Below are positions 41,546 through 49,851 of a stretch of 64,000 nucleotides of DNA, piece after piece (within the stretch, counting starts at the first letter, position 1; each line of letters starts with the position of its first letter). A program made the translations under genes and the position numbers. Under the pieces are notes generated by a model, which had not been told where the DNA came from, made no database searches, and saw only the letters and a list, made by a program, of their open reading frames with translations. The stretch is taken from positions 1 to 64,000 of IMG/VR virus record IMGVR_UViG_3300042458_002686; one strand, given 5' to 3'. This DNA comes from a virus.

Positions 41546-42246
41546 TTGAAATTTCTGTTGAAAAAACAAACGGTTCAATTTTTGAAATCTCTCAGATGTC
41601 CGTAAAAAGAGACTGGATGGACGAAACATCAGGGAACCATGCGTATAGGTGCTTCCCGGTCACGCAGGCGAATGTGGTCGGGTGGAGCCTCTCCTGTAAA
41701 GAAGACATAGTTTTCACATGGGACGGAATCAACGACCAGACCCCAGACCATATAAAAATAACAAGCCCTATTGATGCATATGCTGGCAGGGGTCAGTCTT
41801 CGATAAGTTTAAACACCGGACTAATTTTTAGAACCGCCGAAGACATAAGTCTTTGGACAATCAATCCAGTCAATTATTTTAATAATGATTTTGAGACAAT
41901 GTCCAACTTTATTAGCACGTCATTTTATGACCACCCGATACCTCTGGCAATAAAAGCAAAAAATGCCAATGCGGAGACACGAATAATAGCTGGAACACCA
42001 ATTGCCACAATAATCCCTATATCGCTAACTGCTTTAAATAATTCGTCAATAAATATCACAACTTATTCGGACCCAGAAAACACAAGACTTAAAGCAAATT
42101 CGAGCTATGGGTACGCAGCGCAAAAACTTAATCGAGCTGGAGAGTTCACCGACTGGTACAGGGATGCAGTAAACGAGAAGAACGAATCCATAGGTTCGCA
42201 CGAAGCAAAAGTGTTAAGATTATATGTGAATGACACAACAAAATAA
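41542..42246 (+). CDS. DUF6065-family protein, paralogue of 28010-28711
   Basis: The segment VKRDWMDETSGNHAYRCFPV, then QANVVGWSL, parallels the protein at 28010 residue by residue (IKRDWMDNTYNKHAYQCLPM, then TVANVYGWEL). Also shared are SISLNTGLIFRT and a late GTPIATIIP strand. Lengths are almost identical (234 and 233). The gene is translationally coupled to the oxygenase upstream. Function unknown; conserved pairing suggests a partner protein or a consecutive enzyme step. Confidence 0.65.
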   Translation: MIEISVEKTNGSIFEISQMSVKRDWMDETSGNHAYRCFPVTQANVVGWSLSCKEDIVFTWDGINDQTPDHIKITSPIDAYAGRGQSSISLNTGLIFRTAEDISLWTINPVNYFNNDFETMSNFISTSFYDHPIPLAIKAKNANAETRIIAGTPIATIIPISLTALNNSSINITTYSDPENTRLKANSSYGYAAQKLNRAGEFTDWYRDAVNEKNESIGSHEAKVLRLYVNDTTK

Positions 42247-42275
42247 AAAATTATATAACAGTGTAAGAATTTGAA

Positions 42276-42968
42276 ATGTGGAATAAAAACATATTTCAAA
42301 CATATGAGTGCGACTTTGAAGAACTTCATGAATCTTTCAAAAAATGCTGCAACTTATGGAAAAACACATATCCAGATTGGAAATATTGTTTTAAAAACCC
42401 CAAAGAAAGACGCGAAGAAGTAATAAATATTTTATGCCTATCTCCAATTGAGGCCGAAATATATGACAATTATTCAGGAATGACTCAATCGGATATCTGG
42501 AGATATTCTGTGACCTGTTTTTACGGCGGCATGTATGCGGATTTGGATTCAATTCCAATATTAAATATAGAGCCAATACTTCATGAATTAAACCACACAA
42601 TAGAAATGGTTGCCTTGCCAAATGGGGACCAAGTAAATGGGCTTCCTGGGTCCAACAATTGTAATTTTATTCTTAAATTACATAGTGAAATAGGTCTTAG
42701 TCTTTTAGCTGACGTAAAAAAACATTTTGAAGAAAATGAAGAAAGACTCAAAAATAATGCAAAACCAAAAAAAACACCTACACATCACTTATTTAGAAAA
42801 ACAGTTGCTTCTAACAGGTCTAAAGTGGCGCAGATATTCGACCAGCGATATGTCACTCATAGCAGAGACTACAAGCCAGATACAGATTATAGGCTTAGAA
42901 ATGAAAAACAAATGAATCATAGTTATTTTGTTGAGGAATATTGTGACTGTTTGTGGTGTCGCCAATGA
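42276..42968 (+). CDS. GT32-like (OCH1-type) glycosyltransferase
   Basis: The signature QSDIWRYSVTCFYGGMYADL and following DSIPI (residues 71-95) is the family 32 DxD region, with Asp89-x-Asp91 as metal ligand and GGMYAD preceding it. The N-terminal IFQTYECDFEELHESF matches the start of that family (W-K-N-x-x-P). A C-terminal NHSYFVEEYCDCLWC adds cysteines. It is the only glycosyltransferase inside the oxygenase cluster and overlaps the last oxygenase as ATGA. It could glycosylate a hydroxylated product of its neighbours; that is inference. Confidence 0.75.
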   Translation: MWNKNIFQTYECDFEELHESFKKCCNLWKNTYPDWKYCFKNPKERREEVINILCLSPIEAEIYDNYSGMTQSDIWRYSVTCFYGGMYADLDSIPILNIEPILHELNHTIEMVALPNGDQVNGLPGSNNCNFILKLHSEIGLSLLADVKKHFEENEERLKNNAKPKKTPTHHLFRKTVASNRSKVAQIFDQRYVTHSRDYKPDTDYRLRNEKQMNHSYFVEEYCDCLWCRQ

Positions 42969-43624
42969 TTGAGAACTTTCTGCTTCAACTCAAGTTGAAT
43001 AATCTGGAATTTGAAGAAATTACCGACGAGTTGATTCGGATTAAAAATTTCATAACACAGGAAGAGCTAGATGCGATAACTAGTGCAATAGAGAACACTA
43101 CGCAAAAAGATTGGGAAACCCACTACATGTCTGGTGTTGTTAATTTTTGCAAGCTCAAGTTTGGAAGAACCGATATTGACAACTTGATTGCAGAGGGAAA
43201 ATTTGAAATCACCCATGGTTTTTCAGACAAGACACTAGGTATTGAGCATCTTGGTGTTTGTCGCTCTATTCATCGCCGCTTGTCATCAATGATACTTGAA
43301 TGCGACCAATCTCTAACTCTTAGCGGTTTATCAACCGTGCAAAGATTGCCACCCGGCACGGAATTGAAATCACATGTTGACCAACATACTGACCCGTCAA
43401 TCAGGTATGCCTCAATACTATATATAAACGATGATTACAATTCTGGGGAGATTTTCTTCAAGAATCGTGAAATTGCCTTGAAACCAAATCCAAAAGACCT
43501 TTTATTTTTCCCTGGCAACAGCGAGTACGAACATGGGGTAAAGACTGTTTCTGATGGACCAGTGAGGTATGTTGTAGTTGGTTTCGTAAAAGAAATAGGT
43601 TTTTACGAAAGAAACAGGTATTAA
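42965..43624 (+). CDS. Fe(II)/2OG oxygenase, last of the cluster
   Basis: The ATG at 42965 overlaps the GT32 stop (ATGA) and is preferred to a GTG 12 nt upstream. The site is H137-x-D139 (KSHVDQHT), H190 (YEHGV) and R201 (GPVRYVVVGF), with ILYINDDYNSGEIFFKNREI between. N-terminal IRIKNFITQEELDAI is the usual family helix. It is not close to the Lys or LGGGVVVF subgroups. It ends the plus-strand cargo operon, 16 bases from a convergent minus-strand gene. Confidence 0.8.
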   Translation: MIENFLLQLKLNNLEFEEITDELIRIKNFITQEELDAITSAIENTTQKDWETHYMSGVVNFCKLKFGRTDIDNLIAEGKFEITHGFSDKTLGIEHLGVCRSIHRRLSSMILECDQSLTLSGLSTVQRLPPGTELKSHVDQHTDPSIRYASILYINDDYNSGEIFFKNREIALKPNPKDLLFFPGNSEYEHGVKTVSDGPVRYVVVGFVKEIGFYERNRY

Positions 43625-43640
43625 AGATTAGTGATTGAAA

Positions 43641-43874
43641 TTACCATTTTCCAAGAGGGCACTCAGCGTTCTTGAGTTTCGTCTTCAACTTCATGAAACA
43701 TCCGCACTCCTTGCATTGATGAGTAGCCCCTAGAAGACTTGGGCACAATTCGCATATATCCATACGCGCCGTAGCCTCCTCTACCGAAACATGCTCAGCT
43801 TTTGGATTGACCATGTCCCATGGCCTGGTCGTGCCAAGTTTTTTCTTATATTCCTGCCATGGCGTCATTCTCAC
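43641..43874 (-). CDS. Small zinc-ribbon-like protein (77 aa)
   Basis: Six cysteines are spaced C41-x2-C44-x9-C54-x2-C57-x-C59-x12-C72, followed by P-L-G-K-W. The segment QCKECGCFMKLKTKLKNAEC with final CPLGKW is a pattern I know from many phages' small late-region proteins of unknown role. The N-terminal RPWDMVNP is also typical. Likely binds zinc. It overlaps the next gene upstream as ATGA. Confidence 0.65.
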   Translation of the reverse strand: MRMTPWQEYKKKLGTTRPWDMVNPKAEHVSVEEATARMDICELCPSLLGATHQCKECGCFMKLKTKLKNAECPLGKW

Positions 43875-44104
43875 TCACCTGCCGGCGGACTGAATACTCC
43901 GTCACTATATGTCCATCCGGTTGTAACATTGAGTCTGTCTTCTTCAGTGATGACAATAGCCTGTGGGTTTGATGACATAACCGCTGTCAATAGGTTTGCT
44001 TGTAGTGGAAACGGCATTTTGACCCCAACCTCTCCATCAACGACAAAAGCAACCCATAGAAAGTTGTCCGGGTTATCTTGCGGATAAATGTTAATTGGTT
44101 CCAT
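43871..44104 (-). CDS. Small hypothetical protein, paralogue of the gene at 14679-14924
   Basis: The 77 residues contain VAFVVDGEVGVKM, SSNPQAIVITEE and GWTYSDGVFSPP in the same order as the protein at 14679. Both genes lie immediately after an Fn3-PFF gene, so the two-gene unit was duplicated and now lies in inverted orientation. AAAGGA 10 nt before the ATG is a plausible ribosome binding site. A virion-related role is inferred from linkage only. Confidence 0.6.
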   Translation of the reverse strand: MEPINIYPQDNPDNFLWVAFVVDGEVGVKMPFPLQANLLTAVMSSNPQAIVITEEDRLNVTTGWTYSDGVFSPPAGE

Positions 44105-44141
44105 TGATAGTCAATCCTTTAGCGTGTTGGTTGTGAACATC

Positions 44142-45077
44142 TTAACTGCAAGCACAGTATACATACAAGTTAAATTGACAACAACCATCTGAGCTGATAT
44201 ACGAGGTCCAATACGAATTACCGCTCCCACATGTGTTGGTGCCAAAGTTACAGCAGTATGGTGGGTCTGCAGGGTATCCTGCATTAATGCAGTGTGGGTC
44301 CCAAGGTTGGGTGTTAAATCCCTGTGATTGCCATACTCCCCCTGGTGGGGCTCCGTATGCAGCGCAATTCACGCCAGCACATGGGTCGACGAAGTCAGGG
44401 AAGAACGGGAAGAACGGGAAGAACGGTGGAGCGAAGGTAGGGAAGAACGGGAAGAACGGTGGAGCGGCAGGAGTGGAAGAAGCAGAAGCAGCAGACAGGG
44501 CGCTATCTCCAACTGAGTTTACTGCGGCAATCTTGAAGTAATAGGCTGTGCCATTCGTTAGTCCAGTAACCGTGACTGACGTAGTGGTGCTTACGGTGTC
44601 GCTGAATAGCGTGTAAGTGCCGGCTTCTGAAGTTGCGTAGTAAATCTTGTAATCGGTAATTGCAGAACCATTGGCCGATGGTGCAGTCCATGAGAGGGCG
44701 ACTGAAGCGTTCCCTGCAGATTGCGTTGGAGCTGAAGGTGTAGCTGGAACTCCTGCTGGGGTCACTGAATTTGAAGACCCAGATGTCGACGAGCCAAAAG
44801 AGTTGGATGCCGTGACTGTAAATGTGTATTCGGTACCGTTTGTTAAACCTGTAACCACGACTGGCGAGCTTGCACCGGACGCCGTTAAGCCACCTGGGCT
44901 TGAAGTAGCCGTATACGTAGGTGCCCCAGTTCCAAGTACTGCGGGTTCAGTAAAAACAACGCTTGCCTGCTGGTCTCCCCGTGTGGCCGTCCCAATCGTT
45001 GGTGCGCCAGGTTTAACCCCTGTCCCAAACCCGAACTTGCGGGTTGCTCCGCTTCCGATGCGATTGACAAATGGCAT
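44142..45077 (-). CDS. Fn3 adhesin with PFF tract and Cys-rich C-terminus
   Basis: Two fibronectin type III-like domains (about 20-110 and 112-200, both with TGLTNGTxYxFxxxA) are followed by two Pro-Phe-Phe tracts separated by TFAPP (residues about 205-230). After them is a ~80-residue domain with about ten cysteines, including CC pairs, and several aromatic residues. The layout matches the protein at 13586-14626. Probably a surface adhesin. It follows the short tail fibre by 6 bases. Confidence 0.75.
   Translation of the reverse strand: MPFVNRIGSGATRKFGFGTGVKPGAPTIGTATRGDQQASVVFTEPAVLGTGAPTYTATSSPGGLTASGASSPVVVTGLTNGTEYTFTVTASNSFGSSTSGSSNSVTPAGVPATPSAPTQSAGNASVALSWTAPSANGSAITDYKIYYATSEAGTYTLFSDTVSTTTSVTVTGLTNGTAYYFKIAAVNSVGDSALSAASASSTPAAPPFFPFFPTFAPPFFPFFPFFPDFVDPCAGVNCAAYGAPPGGVWQSQGFNTQPWDPHCINAGYPADPPYCCNFGTNTCGSGNSYWTSYISSDGCCQFNLYVYCACS
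44392..44466 (-). repeat. 9-bp coding repeat for FFP, inverted relative to the array near 14500
   Basis: Plus-strand sequence is built from GGGAAGAAC units in two runs (three, then two) separated by a GGTGGAGCG spacer, encoding Phe-Phe-Pro on the minus strand. The unit is identical at the nucleotide level to that at 14492-14536 in reverse orientation. Confidence 0.85.
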
Positions 45078-45083
45078 ATATTT

Positions 45084-46061
45084 TTATGCGAATCTTGTCT
45101 GACTCGCAAGCATCGTGAACGCAGCGCTACCAGTCTTTATAATTGCCAGCGTATAGGCGTCTATCGAGCTTGCATTTCCGATAGTTGGAGCTGCTCCACC
45201 CATCCACTTTGGCGTAATAGCTGAACCGTCGACTTGGAATACAGTCGGTCTTCTCTGCGTCGTACCTATCGTTGCAAGAAAAGTCACTGTAGCAATTTGT
45301 CCAGTTGAGATAGTGTCATTAAGAGAGACGCTTGATGTTCCTCTTACGTTTAGCGTCCAGTCAGCTGATGCATTTCCGGTGTAGTACACAGTTGGATTTG
45401 TGTTGAAATCAATATTGATTGTCCCATTGGCTGAAGCTGAAACAATATTTGCCATTTCAATTACTGTGGTTACATCTGCCGTTGCAAGCGTTGCTTTTCC
45501 AGCAACAAAGTTTCCAGAAGCATCTCGGGCCACTATCGCGGAAGCAGTGTTGGCATCTGTAGCAGTTGTTGCCGAGTTAGAAACTTTTCCAGCAGTTGAA
45601 ATTGTTGCAAGCTTGGTGTCAGCAATTGCCGCGGAACTGTTTATATCGGCGTTGACAATGGTGTCGTTAAGAATTTTGCCTGAAGTAACCGCCCCATCTG
45701 CCAACTCTGTTGCCGTGATTGTTCCAGCAGCTATATCCGCCGCGATTACGGTTCCCGGAGCAATTTTGTCTGATGTTACAGAGTTTGCAGCAAGCTTTAC
45801 GTTAGAGATTGTTCCGTCGCCTACGGTAAACTGGGCTGAGTCAACCCATGTAGCGCCGTCAAAAAATTGAATTAAGTTCACATCATCGAGGTAGCAAATA
45901 CGGCCCTCATCTAGCGCTGGCTGCCCCACTCCGCCAAAAGCGGCGTCGCGAGTTGCGGCGTCCGCGAAACGGGTGACAGTCTGGTCCATGAGATAGCCAT
46001 TAACCTGTGCTGCCGTGAGTATCTCTCCAGAAGCAAATACCCTGATTCCTGAGCCAGCCAT
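45084..46061 (-). CDS. Short tail fibre protein (325 aa)
   Basis: The N-terminus RVFASGEILTAAQVNGYLMD is typical of small phage fibres, then comes a repeat-rich shaft (VTSDKIAPGTVIAADIAAGT, ITATELADGAVTSGKIL) and a C-terminal globular part (WTLNVRGTSSVSLNDTISTG, then PKWMGGAAPTIGNASSID) resembling distal fibre knobs. AAGGAGA upstream is a good ribosome binding site. As at 10530-14626 and 21957-23978 a fibre gene is followed by an Fn3-PFF gene. Confidence 0.75.
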   Translation of the reverse strand: MAGSGIRVFASGEILTAAQVNGYLMDQTVTRFADAATRDAAFGGVGQPALDEGRICYLDDVNLIQFFDGATWVDSAQFTVGDGTISNVKLAANSVTSDKIAPGTVIAADIAAGTITATELADGAVTSGKILNDTIVNADINSSAAIADTKLATISTAGKVSNSATTATDANTASAIVARDASGNFVAGKATLATADVTTVIEMANIVSASANGTINIDFNTNPTVYYTGNASADWTLNVRGTSSVSLNDTISTGQIATVTFLATIGTTQRRPTVFQVDGSAITPKWMGGAAPTIGNASSIDAYTLAIIKTGSAAFTMLASQTRFA

Positions 46062-46105
46062 TTTTAAATCTCCTTATTATTAAGTGAAAAGTTTATCATT
46101 TTTAT

Positions 46106-47632
46106 TTATGCCGAAGTCGTGAAGGTAACGGCGGCTGATTCAACTGCGCTAACACCAGCTTCATTAACCGCTTTCAACTTGACCCAATAATTTGTTGAAC
46201 TACTAAGCCCTGTTATGGTGATGGGCGGGCTCCCCTTTGCAGGCGACAGTGCTGTGTATGAACCATAAGTTGTCCCATTTGTTGACAGCGCATACTGGTA
46301 ATTCGAGATGATTCCACCACCATCTCCGCCCCCTGGAACAGAAAGTGGCAAGAACGTAAGGGTTGCACTTGTAGACGTCACAGAGGTCACGGTAATGCTG
46401 TCTGGAGCGTCTGTGGGGGCAACAACGACACCAAGTCTTATCTCCGAGAGACGCCCAAATGATATATCGTTAAGTGTTAAATAGAACTCATCAACGGTGC
46501 TATGGTAAATTTTATAACCCATTGGCCTTGCTGGTTCCATTGCAGCAAGGACGAGATGGCTGGATTCACCGTTTGATGCATCTGGCGTTTCGTTCTCTAG
46601 AGTTCTTACAAGAAAGCTCCAATTATCCCCGTTGTAGTTTGGAGTTATAGAAACGCTTCTTGATGATTCGGTATCGTCTTTGGTTTTTATTAGCACTTGC
46701 TTTGCCGAGTTGAGTAAAGCACCTCGAGTACCAGAACCACGTCCATAATAGGATGTAAGCAGCTGCCATTCTATGAATTCTCTTTCTTCCCCATAAGTTT
46801 CAAAAAATCGTGACCCATCTGATTTGGAAATATTTTTTCGAATACCGGAGCCGCTGAACTGAGAGAGCCAGTTAATGTACTTGTCTTTTACAAATGCAGG
46901 ATTTGTAAGAGAGCTGTTTATTTCTAGCTCTGCAAGCTGTTCTGCGTTACTGATTTCGTTACGTTCAAATGGATATATTGATTGGTACTCAGCCATTACC
47001 TCATTTCCTGCAGATGTGAGAACATCGATTAATCTATGAAATGGAGCAGTCGGATACTGCTCTGCGCTATCTATTTCCCAATAGAAATCTGGCATGAAGT
47101 TTCTAGACAGCGGTATGTATTGATTGTTGTAGAAAGCTCTGTCATTAATTAGGTTTGGATAGGTTAAGTATATATTTCCACCACCATGACCAGATACCGT
47201 TATTGATGCGGAAACAGAATGCACTTGCTCATCATCTGGAACCAAAACAGTATTTGACTGTATGGCACCATACACTCCACCAGAAAGACTTTGTTGATGA
47301 GGGTCGATTGCGGTCTCGCCATCAACCACGAGCTGAGAAGTAATAGTGCATTCGGAAGATGGTCTTATCTTTGCGTTAAAGGATAATGTTTCTCCATTTT
47401 CAGCAAGTCTTAAAAGTTGCTCATCTAGAATTATGGTTATATCACCAGAACCAGAAGGCGCAATTCGTAGAACGTACCGCAAGTTTGTGATGAATTCAGT
47501 TGGTATAACGCTGAGCGTGCTATTTGTTGAAATCCATTCTGTTCCAGAGGAAGAAATAGGGATAGTGACGCTTGCAGATGTTGACCTCAGCAGGGCGCTG
47601 TCAGCCGATAGGAGGTTTACTGTTGTTGCCAT
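46106..47632 (-). CDS. Baseplate tail protein I (P2 gpI-like) with C-terminal Fn3 domain
   Basis: Residues about 155-300 (RNFMPDFYWEIDSAEQYPTA, then PFHRLIDVLTSAGNEVMAEY and VKDKYINWLSQFSG) have the layout of phage tail protein I, the baseplate component that carries fibres. Around 270-300 is EREFIEWQLLTSYYGRGSGT. The last ~105 residues are one fibronectin type III domain (APDSITVTSVTSTSATLTFL), an added surface-exposed module. It follows the baseplate J gene as in P2- and Mu-type baseplate operons. Confidence 0.7.
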   Translation of the reverse strand: MATTVNLLSADSALLRSTSASVTIPISSSGTEWISTNSTLSVIPTEFITNLRYVLRIAPSGSGDITIILDEQLLRLAENGETLSFNAKIRPSSECTITSQLVVDGETAIDPHQQSLSGGVYGAIQSNTVLVPDDEQVHSVSASITVSGHGGGNIYLTYPNLINDRAFYNNQYIPLSRNFMPDFYWEIDSAEQYPTAPFHRLIDVLTSAGNEVMAEYQSIYPFERNEISNAEQLAELEINSSLTNPAFVKDKYINWLSQFSGSGIRKNISKSDGSRFFETYGEEREFIEWQLLTSYYGRGSGTRGALLNSAKQVLIKTKDDTESSRSVSITPNYNGDNWSFLVRTLENETPDASNGESSHLVLAAMEPARPMGYKIYHSTVDEFYLTLNDISFGRLSEIRLGVVVAPTDAPDSITVTSVTSTSATLTFLPLSVPGGGDGGGIISNYQYALSTNGTTYGSYTALSPAKGSPPITITGLSSSTNYWVKLKAVNEAGVSAVESAAVTFTTSA

Positions 47633-47633
47633 A

Positions 47634-49082
47634 TCATTCAGGCGCCAATGTATAAGTTATAGTCAAATCTTCTGCAGAGATAAGCGGGAGAGAGCCTTTA
47701 TTCAAAAAGAGAATATCGTCACCAAACTGAGGCAGCCATCCATTATTTGTTCCAGTTATTGAAAGAGACTCAACATAAATTACACCAGGGATATTACTAA
47801 TTAAAGAAATAAGACGTGTTTTTCTAACCCTGTCATCACCAAATGGAAATTCAGCTGGGGATAGATATGCAACTATATTGTTTTCAATATTCTCCTGCAA
47901 TGTCTCTTGCACAAATGATGGGTCAAGAACAATAGATGCAACCAACTCCATTGTTAATAGATTTGCATCAAGCACATTGAAGGAAAGACCAGCAACAGAC
48001 CTATCTGTGATATCTAGGAGTATCGTTTCTTTTTCGGTACTTGTTAAAAAAGTATTAAGTCCATAAGTGAATAGTGAAACATTGCCAGGATTTTCGATTC
48101 CAGCAGATGCTGTTCCAGTTATGCTTGTGCTTCCAGAGTTTGTGTTTACGCTAACAAAAGAAAATGTTGTGTCTGATGCTCCAGTGATTGTTCTTTGTCC
48201 GTTAAATGAAGCTCCACAGTTTTCAAGGGTAACAACGTCTCCAACAACAAATAGGTGATTTTCGTCAGTCTCAACAGTAGCAAGGTTTGTATTAAGAAAT
48301 GTTGTCACAACGTTCGACTGTCTTGGAACAGATATATCGCCAAGTCCTGGGTCGCCATCTGTTAGGTCATATGATTTAGCGCGACCAACAACATCTGGAT
48401 AGCTTGATATAACATATGCATCAAGCTGTGATGATTTATTTATAGCGGAACTCAGCGAGCGAAGATATGTTGCGGATTTAGACAAGTAATCTGAATCCTC
48501 ATCCGCATTTATGCCGTTTGTAAAATTTGAAAAAGTAACTACGGAAAATATATTTGTTCCAGCACTGATTACATTAAGTTCTGTCCCCGGCGTGGTTATT
48601 GGTGGGATTATTCCTGGAGTCAGGCAGGATACTGTTACCGAGGCACTAGGCAAGTCGTCTTCTGGTCCAGGGTTCTCAATCCCTTCAATAACAACTGTTG
48701 TGGAAGTCTGAAAAGCAAATTCTGTCACTTCGTCTTCAAATAATGTCTCATAACTAAATATTGTTCCAGCAGGAATCGTTCCGCCCGAATAAGAATCGAG
48801 AGTTATGGTTACGTCGACCTCGGCCGAAACAGCCTGCTGCTTTGAGTAGCCAAGTATGTTCATTATTCCTTCCATCAACCTGTCTGGAAGTCTGTTTATT
48901 GATGCAATACTCAACGAGCCAATATATGCTGCAGCTTGAAATATTGCGTCCTCTGGAGTTCCTACGCGCAGATTGAATTCAGGAAGAGTTAATCTTGCAG
49001 CTTCTATCGCGTCAAAATAAATGTCGCCTGGCTCAGCATCAAATATGCTTAGGTCGATATATTTGGAAAAATCTGCGGCCAT
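47634..49082 (-). CDS. Baseplate J-like wedge protein
   Basis: The N-terminal GTPEDAIFQAAAYIGSLSIA followed by INRLPDRLMEGIMNILGYSK is the classical baseplate J opening, then come VDVTITLDSYSGGTIPAGTI and the central SDYLSKSATYLRSLSSAINK (T4 gp6 / P2 J fold). The C-terminal part has FPFGDDRVRKTRLISLISNI, another family landmark. An inserted ~60-residue beta segment (VTTFLNTNLATVETDENH region) interrupts the middle. Forms the ring around the hub that triggers sheath contraction. Confidence 0.8.
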   Translation of the reverse strand: MAADFSKYIDLSIFDAEPGDIYFDAIEAARLTLPEFNLRVGTPEDAIFQAAAYIGSLSIASINRLPDRLMEGIMNILGYSKQQAVSAEVDVTITLDSYSGGTIPAGTIFSYETLFEDEVTEFAFQTSTTVVIEGIENPGPEDDLPSASVTVSCLTPGIIPPITTPGTELNVISAGTNIFSVVTFSNFTNGINADEDSDYLSKSATYLRSLSSAINKSSQLDAYVISSYPDVVGRAKSYDLTDGDPGLGDISVPRQSNVVTTFLNTNLATVETDENHLFVVGDVVTLENCGASFNGQRTITGASDTTFSFVSVNTNSGSTSITGTASAGIENPGNVSLFTYGLNTFLTSTEKETILLDITDRSVAGLSFNVLDANLLTMELVASIVLDPSFVQETLQENIENNIVAYLSPAEFPFGDDRVRKTRLISLISNIPGVIYVESLSITGTNNGWLPQFGDDILFLNKGSLPLISAEDLTITYTLAPE

Positions 49083-49390
49083 TATCTAACCTCGCCTTTA
49101 ACCCTAAAAGAAAACTCAACTTTCATTTCGTTCCCATTTGTATTGATATTCGTATTTAAGTTTGTTATTTGTACTTCAGGCACGAATCTCGCAGCATTTA
49201 AAATAAATACGCCCTTGTCAATTCCGCGAAATGATGGGTCAAGAACGCCAAAACGTGGAGAGAATACGTGTGTTCTTGGCTCTGTGAGAATTGATATTGT
49301 CAAGAGCTGGGCGTAGTAGTCCTCGCTCCCATCTCTGTGTTTTTGTAAACCGCTTCTGTCAAACTTTACTGGAAATTTAATCATGTCCAT
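49082..49390 (-). CDS. Baseplate wedge protein, gp25/W-like
   Basis: The 102-residue protein fits the T4 gp25 / P2 W family: an N-terminal IKFPVKFDRSGLQ, then YYAQLLTISILTEPRTHVFS and PRFGV with its EPR motif (the Glu-Pro-Arg core conserved in the family), then the C-terminal VKVEFSFRV-like strand. gp25 nucleates sheath assembly on the baseplate. Starts within the stop of the spike gene (TAATG); an in-frame ATG two codons later is possible. Confidence 0.8.
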   Translation of the reverse strand: MDMIKFPVKFDRSGLQKHRDGSEDYYAQLLTISILTEPRTHVFSPRFGVLDPSFRGIDKGVFILNAARFVPEVQITNLNTNINTNGNEMKVEFSFRVKGEVR

Positions 49391-49767
49391 TATGCGTTCT
49401 CCAATGTGGTTACGCGCCCATCGAGGGCTGTGATTTGACTCTGAAGACTTGTTATTGTGGCTACAAGACCGTCGACAACAACCTTCGATGCAAATACATC
49501 GGCTTTTATATTGGAAGAACCAAAAACTATCAATTCAGTAAAAAATTCATCAGTAAATGTGCACGTTACGACGTCATCCTTGTTGAGCTTATTGAGGGTA
49601 GTCACCCCAACCGGCGCAACCGGGCCGAATGAAGCACCAAGTGCGTTTACTTTGACCGTCACAAGACCAGAATCGTTAACATATTCAACGATTCCCTTAT
49701 AAAACTGTCCAGGCTGAAGCGGGTGAGACGAGCCTTTTTCTCTATTTACAATGTTAGGGGTAGTCAT
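49390..49767 (-). CDS. Baseplate spike-like OB-fold protein with C-terminal coiled coil
   Basis: Residues 18-85 (GQFYKGIVEYVNDSGLVTVK, a GPVAPVGV segment and VVTCTFTDEFFTELIVFG) have the strand pattern of the OB-fold of gp5/V-type spikes. The last 35 residues (VDGLVATITSLQSQITALDG, then RVTTLENA) form a heptad coiled coil suited to trimerisation, in place of a long beta-helix needle. At 125 residues it is short, so it may be a spike platform or chaperone and not the piercing tip. It sits between hub and gp25 genes. Confidence 0.65.
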   Translation of the reverse strand: MTTPNIVNREKGSSHPLQPGQFYKGIVEYVNDSGLVTVKVNALGASFGPVAPVGVTTLNKLNKDDVVTCTFTDEFFTELIVFGSSNIKADVFASKVVVDGLVATITSLQSQITALDGRVTTLENA

Positions 49768-49851
49768 GTTAAGCCTTGTTTCTTTGAGTTTGACAAGTAA
49801 AGTTTACATTAAAGTGCTTAATTGAATGAAGGTTCATAATTTTCACATTGC

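Noticed and set aside
23988-43624. The oxygenases as TET/JBP-type thymine or cytosine hydroxylases for DNA modification
   Set aside because: Motif spacing and the GGELxFP and PxxGxxxxFPS strands are P4H-like; no companion base-modifying genes are seen in this window. It remains untested because the rest of the genome is not visible.
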